Source of the DNA: a virus
Direction: 5' to 3' (one strand)
IMG/VR virus record: IMGVR_UViG_3300030329_004691
Span: 1-38,527 of that record
DNA: 38,527 nt
Within the stretch, counting starts at the first letter, position 1, and each line of letters opens with the position of its first letter. The position numbers and the translations under genes are program-made. Below, in pieces: positions 31,341-38,527 of this stretch. The notes below the pieces were generated by a model. It had not been told where the DNA came from. It saw only the letters and a list, made by a program, of their open reading frames with translations, and made no database searches.

Positions 31341-32240
31341 CTACTCCCATTTAACTGATGCGATTGCTGCTTCGAGTTGTTCGCGTTCAGTCAAGGGACC
31401 TCTTTTGGAGGCCTTCGGCTTCGGACGAGAAACTTGATTTCTTAACGTCCGCGAACGTGTCCTTTGCGGAATTTTTGAGGGACTATCCTGGGGGGTACTG
31501 TCGCCAGCCTCAATCTGGCTGAAAAGCTTACGGCCTTTCTCCGAAGAGATTGCCGTTTGAATCAGATTTTCATAATACGCTTCTGCTTTGTCAAGCAATT
31601 CTTCTGGTTCCATCACCGTATTATTTTCACGCATACTAATTTCCTGCATCTGTATGAGCATAGGTACGGTTTCGGCCCATTTTGATCGTATTAATCCATA
31701 ATTTTCATCACCGTCAACGATATCTTTTATTGCTCCAACATACCGATCCATCTTTTCTTTTTTCACATACTGGTCGAGCTGGTTCAATTTTTCCTTCAGC
31801 TCGGGAGCGGGTTCTGCTTCCGGTTGTGCTCCAGGTATTTTCCCATCATTTAAAACCTGGTCGGTCGCCGCCTGGTAATTCCAGCCGACCTTCTCAAGAG
31901 CTCCCAACATATTCCCGGATGCTGATGCCTCCTGAGCTTCCTTAAACGGTCGAAGGGCTTCACGCTCCTTGTGAATCTCCCGCTGCTGCTTCTGGAGCTC
32001 GCGCTCCCGCTGCTTCATCCTTGCGAAATTTCTGGAGACCCTGGTCTCTTTTTCTTCCTCTGGTGCTTCTGCTTCTACTTCTTCAGGTTCATCTTCTGCT
32101 GCATATTCTTCTTCGCTTACCTGGACTTCTTCAACGTCCTCGAGCTGCTCTGCAGCATCTTCCTGGGGAATGTTCGCCTCGGCCCATTGGGCTATCTGGG
32201 CGTCTTCAATAATTTCTTCAGTTGATTGTGCTTCTGCCAT
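31341..32240 (-). CDS. Scaffolding protein
   Basis: This 299-residue protein is acidic at the N-terminus (EDVEEVQVSEEEYAAEDE) and highly helical through the middle (RMKQRERELQKQQREIHKER), with a basic C-terminal tail (SRPKPKASKRGPLTEREQLE). That acidic coil then basic tail order is classic for scaffolds that bind capsid protein with the C-terminus. It lies between portal and capsid, with a one-base overlap on the portal stop. Confidence 0.85.
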   Translation of the reverse strand: MAEAQSTEEIIEDAQIAQWAEANIPQEDAAEQLEDVEEVQVSEEEYAAEDEPEEVEAEAPEEEKETRVSRNFARMKQRERELQKQQREIHKEREALRPFKEAQEASASGNMLGALEKVGWNYQAATDQVLNDGKIPGAQPEAEPAPELKEKLNQLDQYVKKEKMDRYVGAIKDIVDGDENYGLIRSKWAETVPMLIQMQEISMRENNTVMEPEELLDKAEAYYENLIQTAISSEKGRKLFSQIEAGDSTPQDSPSKIPQRTRSRTLRNQVSRPKPKASKRGPLTEREQLEAAIASVKWE

Positions 32241-34135
32241 TATGCGGGTAGGGGTTCAGGTTCTACCGGGACCGGAGGGATGCCTGCGGGGATCCCCATC
32301 GGAGGACCTTCAGGACCTGGTGCCGGTTCCTCGGCTCCGGTTAGTGCTGCCATCATATCCTCTGGGGGTCCCGCGGGGGCCTCACCAGCTGGAGCTGCTC
32401 CTTCCGGAGTCTGCTGCTCCCCTGCTAGGAGGGCCTGACAGTCAGCAATAAAATCATTCATGAGATTCAGTTTCTCAGTTTCAAGACCATCCTGCTGCCC
32501 TTCAAGGAAGGCCTGCGCCATCCGCTCCGAAGCAAACTTTAAATTCATCACCGGCTCTGGTTGATGGTATCTGCTGTATTCGACGATCTCGGAAATCCTC
32601 CACTCCATATCACGCTCGAAGGTTCTGTATAATCCGGTGAGGGCTTCCATGTCTGGAAACTCGAGCAGCCTCACGATATGAGCAGGATCGGTGATCACTC
32701 CGGTATTGATCAGCTCGGTGACTGCCGAGAGACGTCCTGCCGGGGTGCTTGGAAGAAGACTGACCGGATACGGCTGCAGCGTGAAATCTTCCTCCGCCAG
32801 CTGGAGATCTTTGAAATCCAGCTTGAAGAGTGCATTGTCCTTGATCCCCTTGACAGGCCACTTCCCGAATTCCTGAACGATCTCCTTTCCAAGGTCCATG
32901 CACCACTCAGCAACCTCCATGAAGGCGGCTTCGTATTTCTGACCCTGGTGCATAAAACGCTCGGATTCGATATCATGGAAAGTCCTCAGAGCTGCACCTG
33001 ACTCCAGGCCTGCCGGTTTCCTTCCGGTCGCACTCATCTCGGAAAGACCACTCTGCTGGTATGCGAGCTGATACAGTCGATCGAGGTGAGCATAGACCTC
33101 CGGGTGCATGGCGGTCGGAGTGTAGGAGGTTGGAGGATTCCCAACATAATTGACTATGGAACCGACCTGGTTCCGTAGTGCCGTATCAACCACGCGGGAA
33201 CCCGCCTGGACGAAGATCCAAGGCACCGATAAAAGGTGCATGGCCTGCTGGATCCTCAGTGCCAACTTGTTAATTTCGAACTGAATATTCTTGAGCTGCT
33301 CTGCCAGGGAAACTCCTGCAAAGCCTACCCCGGCATCTCCCCATTTCAGGAAAACGAAAGGATAGCGATCATAGTTCCAGGATTCTGCATCAAGCTGGAG
33401 TCCGTCCATGGTCATAACATGGAGACCATCATCGGCATCGTCGATCGACGGTAGGTGCCAGCTCTCCACAACCTGGATCATGTCTGCATCTGCTCCCTGA
33501 CGGCTTTTGTATTCCTCAGAATGAACTGCATAGTATTCAATCTCCTCCGCCTTTTCCGGATACATCATCTGTAGGGATTCCATCGGGATTGATTTCACCT
33601 GGTGCAGGGAAGGAGGCGTGTCAAACATGGCTGCATTTAAATCCCAGTAGAGCTCCGAGGGGAACACGCGCTCCACCCAGATATCTGATCCATGACGTCC
33701 AATCTTCAGGGCTCCAATATCGAAGATCAGTGAATCCTGAAAGACCCTGGTCATATGTTCATAGATCTTTGCATTGTGGAAAACCCCTTCCATCAGATCC
33801 GTAAGACGAAGAGCTCTTTGTCTGAGGTTATAATCTCCGCGCTTCGTCAGATACATGGGCCGAGGTCGGGATTTTCCAATCCGGGAAACCAGGGTATCGA
33901 CGCAGCTGCCGATCACGTTCAAGCGCATCCGGTAGTCCTCCCCGAAAGGCATCGTTCCACGGTTTGAAGGATCATAGCGATCGAGGGCTTCATAGTCCCT
34001 CCCGGTGTACATCCGGAGCATATCCATGTTGAGATTGTACCGGTACGAATGGTCCTGGATCATCTTGTTGACGGTATCGGTGACCGCGTTTGCGAGATCC
34101 TCGCCTTCAGGTTCCTGCCACCAGAATTTGCTCAT
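32240..34135 (-). CDS. Portal protein
   Basis: This 631-residue protein begins MSKFWWQEPEGEDLAN. It has portal features including YRYNLNMDMLRMYTGRDY, a wing and stem region (NVIGSCVDTLVSRIGKSRP), helix FEINKLALRIQQAMHLLSVP and a C-terminal Gly/Pro-rich tail (GAAPAGEAPAGPPEDMM). Portals form the twelve-subunit channel through which DNA enters. The order small protein, portal, scaffold and capsid is the standard head operon. The start overlaps the previous gene's stop as ATGA. Confidence 0.9.
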   Translation of the reverse strand: MSKFWWQEPEGEDLANAVTDTVNKMIQDHSYRYNLNMDMLRMYTGRDYEALDRYDPSNRGTMPFGEDYRMRLNVIGSCVDTLVSRIGKSRPRPMYLTKRGDYNLRQRALRLTDLMEGVFHNAKIYEHMTRVFQDSLIFDIGALKIGRHGSDIWVERVFPSELYWDLNAAMFDTPPSLHQVKSIPMESLQMMYPEKAEEIEYYAVHSEEYKSRQGADADMIQVVESWHLPSIDDADDGLHVMTMDGLQLDAESWNYDRYPFVFLKWGDAGVGFAGVSLAEQLKNIQFEINKLALRIQQAMHLLSVPWIFVQAGSRVVDTALRNQVGSIVNYVGNPPTSYTPTAMHPEVYAHLDRLYQLAYQQSGLSEMSATGRKPAGLESGAALRTFHDIESERFMHQGQKYEAAFMEVAEWCMDLGKEIVQEFGKWPVKGIKDNALFKLDFKDLQLAEEDFTLQPYPVSLLPSTPAGRLSAVTELINTGVITDPAHIVRLLEFPDMEALTGLYRTFERDMEWRISEIVEYSRYHQPEPVMNLKFASERMAQAFLEGQQDGLETEKLNLMNDFIADCQALLAGEQQTPEGAAPAGEAPAGPPEDMMAALTGAEEPAPGPEGPPMGIPAGIPPVPVEPEPLPA

Positions 34136-34341
34136 ATTCGCCTCGATTCATAAAAGTTGCGGAGCTCCGAGTCGGAGAGATCCGGTTTCTGCTCATCCAT
34201 CATCTTCATGACAGGATCCATTTGTGCGGAGTTGTAGAAATCAATCTCCAGGTCGAGGCCTTTGAATCGGGCGACGCCCTTGTCGGAAAGATACAGAACC
34301 AGGTCTTTCACCTGGTCGGAATTTAATTTTTTATTTAGCAT
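34132..34341 (-). CDS. Small protein upstream of portal
   Basis: This 69-residue protein begins MLNKKLNSDQVKDLVLYLSD. It consists of a helix, then strands (GLDLEIDFYNSAQMDP) and a polar tail. It overlaps the polyvalent protein gene stop by 11 bases and the portal start as ATGA, so all three are coupled. An in-frame GTG at 34350 is an alternative start. It may act in head assembly or in packaging the polyvalent protein; no family is recognised. Confidence 0.7.
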   Translation of the reverse strand: MLNKKLNSDQVKDLVLYLSDKGVARFKGLDLEIDFYNSAQMDPVMKMMDEQKPDLSDSELRNFYESRRI

Positions 34342-37300
34342 AGGCTGCACGGCCCGCGGCGCGGGAGCTCAAGTTTTGTTCATATTCATCATCCTGGGCT
34401 GCTTTGGTTCCTGCATAGATCGGAGGCAGCGCGACGTAGTAAGGGAGACCATCCTTAGCTGCTTTTTTCAGCTTCGGCGTTAGGTTCCAGGTCCATTGTT
34501 GTTCATCACCGTATTCCGGAGTTGATCCCCGCTGATCCAAAAGCTCCCATCTTTTTGCTTCCAACTTTGCAAGCTCTTCGTCTTCCATTTTAATGATATC
34601 TTCCGGAGATCCAGTGATTCTGTTATGCGTAATGACTTGGTCACGAACAGGAAGCTTGAGCTCCTCCAGGTCAGCAATAGATTGTTTTTTTGCGTCGATT
34701 TTCTCTTCAATAAATCGAAGTTGTTTGTCGATTGCTAAATGAGCCTTATCCCGGATCACGCTCGTTTTATTCACGGTCCCGCCGTATTCATCTGCTAGAG
34801 CCCTGGCCTGGTTCAGCAGGAGCTTGTCATAGAATTTCTGATGCCCTTTGGTGGAGAGCTCGATCTGCCGTTTGTTGCCTGATTTGCGGACCCATCCGGG
34901 GCTTGTGGTGTAGAGCTGATGAAAAGTAACATCACCGACTTCTGTTTTATCTTTAAGAAGTGCAGCAGCTGCTTCCTTGCCGATGAACCCTTCCAGGTCC
35001 TCGGGCTCGACGTCCTCGATCCGGATTGGCTTAGTATCAAGGGTCCCCTTGCTGCTAATGTAGTCGCCGGTTTCCAGGCGTTTCATGCTGGGATAATAAA
35101 AGATCGATTTCGGATACACCTGGCTGTCGTACCGGCGGCTCTGCTGCTTTGGCGTCGTCCAGGCAATGGCATCATAATCGTTATCTGCCGCCCAGCGGAC
35201 CAGGCGTTTCATGCCTAATCCCGCCCAAGTATTGGTATCCATAACGAAGGGACCTTCAGCAAAGCCGCTTGCTTGCTGCTGTCTTGCCCTTAAAAGCTCA
35301 TCATGCACTTCAGCAAACTGTAGATTAATCCTGTCATATTCCTCAGCATTATCCGGATCAGAAGCTAATTCCATTAATTTTGTATCTAATTCATCTTTTT
35401 TCTTTTGAAGTTCATCGATTCGTTCTCGACTTTGGGGTTTAAACCCATGTTTCTGCCCTTTCTGGCCCCAATCACTCTGCAGCTCCTCGACGAAAAGAAC
35501 CCTCCTGCCGTCTTCATCGATGCGCTCATTGATGCGGATATGCATGATCACGTTGTCTTCCGGGTAGTGACCCTTTTCTCCTGGGAAGCGGGATTCACGG
35601 GATTTGGCTTCATATATTTGATTTCGAACACTCTGTAATTCTTTTTCAAGATCATCGTAATAAGCTACTTTTCTATTAGGATCATCAAACAGTTCCGAAT
35701 TAAGCCAATTATTAAATCCCTCATCAGTAAACTGAGTCCCAGATTCAGATGAATATTGTCTTTTGAGCTTGTTCAGCTCGTTATGCATCTGGTCTTTAAT
35801 CTGAATCTCTTTTTTTCTTAGGCTCATTATGTCTACTGGCGGATGGAACTGACTTTCCGGGACCATCAGCACCAGCTCCCGGTAGTTCTGACCGCCTGGG
35901 ATCCGGACCCTGGATTCATCTCCTCCCGCCCAGGTTGTCATGTACTCATCTGCTTTGGTCGTCTCATAACCTAGACCAGTTCCTTGATATTTCGTATCGC
36001 CATAGACCACTTCCTGGATTTGAATCTGGTTTGCCTGCATGAATTCCTGGAGCTCCTGCTTCGTTACGCGATCCTTGCCTTTACTCTGCAGCCATTCCTG
36101 AAGACCGGTCCACTCGAGCTCCTCCTTCGGGACGCCTCCGCCCCGGAGCTTGTTCAACCAAACCTTTGGTTTCAGAGATTCCTCCTTTGATCCGACAATC
36201 ACTTTCATGGCAGGAGACGTGAACCCGATATCGGACTGAGTCATTGCCAAGGCCTCCCTGGCGCGGCTCTCGTCGTACATCCGCCGCATGAGCTTGTCCT
36301 GCTTGCCCTGAGACATGAACGGAACCACTCCTTTTTCCTGAATCTGCCATGGTGCCTTGGGTCCCTGCTTGGAAAACCTGGCGTCTGCTTCGATGATGTT
36401 CTGAGTCTGGAGGGCTACGGCATCATCATATTCATCCCGGAGCAGCGCGTTCCGCATTGCGTTTTCCGGATCATAGGTCCCGGCGAGCTGCTCATAAACT
36501 TCGGTCGATTGCGGATCATAATGCATGAAAACGACGTCGGGCTCGCCCTGGTTCCAATCTCCAAAAACTTCCTTGTCCCAATCGGGAGGCGCAAATTCAT
36601 CATTCCAAACGGTTCGGGCTGACATTCTAAAACCAACCTTCGAATAAATATGCGGAAGCGCACTGTCAAAGGCATCCAGTTTCCTGCCGCCTTCCTGCAC
36701 GGCAAGCATCAGTGCTGAAATTGTTGTTCCTTTGTGAGGTCCGCCCTTTTTATTGAAGACTGAAACAATATCATCATCCTTAATTGCGAAGCCGGTCGTT
36801 CCATCCTTGGAAAGGAACATCCGCATCCCCTGGTATTCCTCCGGTTCATAAACATAAACCGCGGCACCATAGGTGCTGGCATTTTTTGATTCAATTATGG
36901 ATTCCTGAAAACGGAGGCCTGCTTCCGGGGTTTGTGGAAGCTCGTAGAAATCTGGAGTGGAATAACCTAGAGAATTCAGCCGCTTCTGATCCGCGGCTGA
37001 GAGATTGAACCGGGTAACCTTGCCGAGACCTTTTAGGCTTCGTCCAGGATTGCGCTCGCTTGTTCCGGTGAAAGGCCGGTTGACCTTGCTAGATCCATCT
37101 CGGCTTGCGACCACTGACCGGTTGACTTTGTCCCGGATTCCTTTGATGAACCTGGTTGCATCTGTTTCTCGGAACTGGGACTCGAATCCTCCAAGAGCTC
37201 GCTTAAAAGCGGGTTCGAACCCTCGGTAAGGTGGTAAATCCCCAATTTCTGCTTCTGACTGAAATGGGGTGATGCTGCTGAGTCGGTCTTCATAACGCGT

Positions 37301-38527
37301 ACCTTTAAGAATGTTTGAGTACTTAGGATCACTCATCAGACTAGCAAAGTCAACAACTTCCGCTATGTCTTCTGCAGTGATATCCTCCGCGAGCTCCTGC
37401 ATCGATTTCTGGGTCCCTGGTCCCTTCCGACGCTTTTCATAGATCGCCTTTGCATAACTCCAAACCGTTTCCTGGACCTCTGCTGCAGTCCATTTCTGAC
37501 CGGTTTTCTTTTCCAGGAAAGCAGCTGCTCGCCGGGTTGCAGCATTACTGAGCAGATAACCAGGTCCTTTTCCGCCTTTGCCCTCGGTTGCAGCAGTCGT
37601 CTTGCCTCCGAAAACATCCTGGAGGACGTTGTAGGCTCGGCCCATCCAGGTATCATTCGTTACTTCATCATATCCCTCGAGGAGATTCTTCATGAAGCTG
37701 TTTGCCTTCGGCCCGGAAAGCACGATCGCGGTCGGATCCTCCGCGGTCAAGGCCTCAATCGAATTATTCACCCAGGCATCCATCACTGATTCCTCGGTTC
37801 CCTTCCCGACGACACTCTGACCCATGATTTTCTTGATCGCAGCCTTCTCAGTCGGGCGGCCTGCTGCATCCCAGTTCTTCCAGATCCGGAGTGCATTCTC
37901 CATGTTCATTTCAACGGACGTTTGCGGACTTGTTGCTGCCAATAATCCTATAAACCGCTCCGTATCATCCTGGAACACGTTCCGCAGCTGCTGCGCCGAG
38001 TGCTTATACCATCCTTTTTTGTGCCTCCCGGCAAACGCCAGTGCTCCAATCTCCTCCTGACCCAGTCTTGGAACAGCATCCTTGCCATGGGTGATCGTGA
38101 TCGGCTTGCCTTGCGGATATTTGTCTGAAGGCCTGGTTCTTCCGGTCTTGATCATCTGCTCCATTGCCATGATCGTCTCAGGCGTCAACGATTGGAGCTC
38201 CTCCTCGGTCAAATACATCCTCAAAGTTGATAATGCCTCCGATTCCATCAGCTGCTTCTGCAATTCACGCGGCAGCTGAGTCTTACCGCCTCCATAGGTC
38301 CGCAACGACAACGATTCCGGAGGCTGACGCCACCCGGTTTTCGTATCTGCTGCAACCAGGCCGGTTTTTTTCAGAATTTCGTCTTCTGAGGCACCTTTTT
38401 TCAGTAAACGGTCTGCACTTGCGATTCTTTTCTTTAAAGGGATCCCCAATGAGCCCAATGCCATGACTCCGGTGGCGGCTCCTGCCATTTTTGAGTAGGG
38501 GAGGTCTCCTGCGAGCAGAGATCCGCT
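34331..38527 (-). CDS. Large polyvalent virion protein, C-terminal part (start off window)
   Basis: This is open for 1,398 codons, with the 5' end cut by the window edge; by comparison with the left copy about 101 residues are missing. It carries the same N-terminal modules as that copy. Further on, MHIRINERIDEDGRRVLFVE followed by LQSDWGQKGQKHGF, and NTWAGLGMKRLVRWAADNDY with DAIAWTTPKQQSRRY, are recognised phage polyvalent-protein modules. A long C-terminal coil (IEEKIDAKKQSIADLEELK) follows. It lies upstream of portal, so it is probably packaged and injected. If the genome is circular, it is the same gene as the left-edge copy. Confidence 0.85.
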   Translation of the reverse strand, partial: SGSLLAGDLPYSKMAGAATGVMALGSLGIPLKKRIASADRLLKKGASEDEILKKTGLVAADTKTGWRQPPESLSLRTYGGGKTQLPRELQKQLMESEALSTLRMYLTEEELQSLTPETIMAMEQMIKTGRTRPSDKYPQGKPITITHGKDAVPRLGQEEIGALAFAGRHKKGWYKHSAQQLRNVFQDDTERFIGLLAATSPQTSVEMNMENALRIWKNWDAAGRPTEKAAIKKIMGQSVVGKGTEESVMDAWVNNSIEALTAEDPTAIVLSGPKANSFMKNLLEGYDEVTNDTWMGRAYNVLQDVFGGKTTAATEGKGGKGPGYLLSNAATRRAAAFLEKKTGQKWTAAEVQETVWSYAKAIYEKRRKGPGTQKSMQELAEDITAEDIAEVVDFASLMSDPKYSNILKGTRYEDRLSSITPFQSEAEIGDLPPYRGFEPAFKRALGGFESQFRETDATRFIKGIRDKVNRSVVASRDGSSKVNRPFTGTSERNPGRSLKGLGKVTRFNLSAADQKRLNSLGYSTPDFYELPQTPEAGLRFQESIIESKNASTYGAAVYVYEPEEYQGMRMFLSKDGTTGFAIKDDDIVSVFNKKGGPHKGTTISALMLAVQEGGRKLDAFDSALPHIYSKVGFRMSARTVWNDEFAPPDWDKEVFGDWNQGEPDVVFMHYDPQSTEVYEQLAGTYDPENAMRNALLRDEYDDAVALQTQNIIEADARFSKQGPKAPWQIQEKGVVPFMSQGKQDKLMRRMYDESRAREALAMTQSDIGFTSPAMKVIVGSKEESLKPKVWLNKLRGGGVPKEELEWTGLQEWLQSKGKDRVTKQELQEFMQANQIQIQEVVYGDTKYQGTGLGYETTKADEYMTTWAGGDESRVRIPGGQNYRELVLMVPESQFHPPVDIMSLRKKEIQIKDQMHNELNKLKRQYSSESGTQFTDEGFNNWLNSELFDDPNRKVAYYDDLEKELQSVRNQIYEAKSRESRFPGEKGHYPEDNVIMHIRINERIDEDGRRVLFVEELQSDWGQKGQKHGFKPQSRERIDELQKKKDELDTKLMELASDPDNAEEYDRINLQFAEVHDELLRARQQQASGFAEGPFVMDTNTWAGLGMKRLVRWAADNDYDAIAWTTPKQQSRRYDSQVYPKSIFYYPSMKRLETGDYISSKGTLDTKPIRIEDVEPEDLEGFIGKEAAAALLKDKTEVGDVTFHQLYTTSPGWVRKSGNKRQIELSTKGHQKFYDKLLLNQARALADEYGGTVNKTSVIRDKAHLAIDKQLRFIEEKIDAKKQSIADLEELKLPVRDQVITHNRITGSPEDIIKMEDEELAKLEAKRWELLDQRGSTPEYGDEQQWTWNLTPKLKKAAKDGLPYYVALPPIYAGTKAAQDDEYEQNLSSRAAGRAAYAK
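36098..38527. repeat. Right member of a divergent terminal repeat
   Basis: This is the partner of 1-2466. The identical core is 36098-36193. The similarity runs to the window edge, which corresponds to base 2466 of the left copy, so the ends overlap by nearly the whole shared stretch. Confidence 0.9.

Noticed and set aside
1-38527. CRISPR array or rRNA genes
   Set aside because: No regularly spaced identical repeats with unique spacers and no rRNA signature were seen; the pentamer arrays have no spacers of CRISPR length.

Overview
The window is almost entirely the genome of a temperate, short-tailed (podovirus-like) double-stranded DNA phage, probably assembled from an environmental and plausibly marine sample. 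The evidence is a terminase, portal, scaffold and major capsid series, a P22 gp10-like tail nozzle protein and large internal virion proteins with no tape-measure gene, plus a tyrosine integrase, a repressor and a recognisable attachment region. No bacterial housekeeping gene is present. The host cannot be named; a holin and M15 peptidase lysis set and a tRNA-derived attachment site only say that it is bacterial.

Layout. One long leftward (minus-strand) unit starts at about 11.26 kb. Its early part (11.26-5.5 kb) encodes a coiled-coil protein, a VRR-NUC nuclease, a Zn-knuckle protein, an ERF annealing protein, a tiny acidic protein, SSB, a possible RAMP-fold protein, two small proteins of unknown function, an HNH/NUMOD-like protein, a winged-helix replication protein and an excisionase-like protein. 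It continues into packaging (small terminase-like protein, GNAT, terminase large subunit) and then into a giant polyvalent protein cut by the left window edge. The right end resumes inside the same kind of giant protein and continues leftward through portal, scaffold, capsid, adaptor, fibres, nozzle, three large internal proteins, three membrane proteins, an M15 endolysin and two tiny genes, ending at 14.3 kb. The rightward (plus-strand) lysogeny block, 11.37-14.09 kb, holds the integrase, a strong UUCG terminator, two orphan genes, a Cro/CI-type repressor and another orphan. The two directions converge on the attachment region at 14.1-14.3 kb.

Topology. The first 2.47 kb and last 2.43 kb are diverged copies of one coding region in the same frame. 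Joined as a circle, the left copy supplies the N-terminus and the right copy the C-terminus of one protein of about 1,500 residues between terminase and portal. The simplest reading is a circularly permuted genome whose contig ends come from two population variants; a genuine paralogous duplication is the alternative.

The genes fit one lysogenic life cycle. Integrase acts at the tRNA-derived attP with the Xis-like protein. The repressor probably controls the divergent promoter region at 11.27-11.35 kb. The ERF, SSB and VRR-NUC set recombines DNA, a DnaD-like protein loads host replication machinery, and a translationally coupled morphogenesis and lysis operon follows. The most unusual non-coding structure is a set of GC-rich intergenic arrays (7.23-7.66 and 8.16-8.34 kb) built from phased pentanucleotides. 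A 9-bp word repeated around attP recurs as a doublet at the end of the small terminase-like gene.
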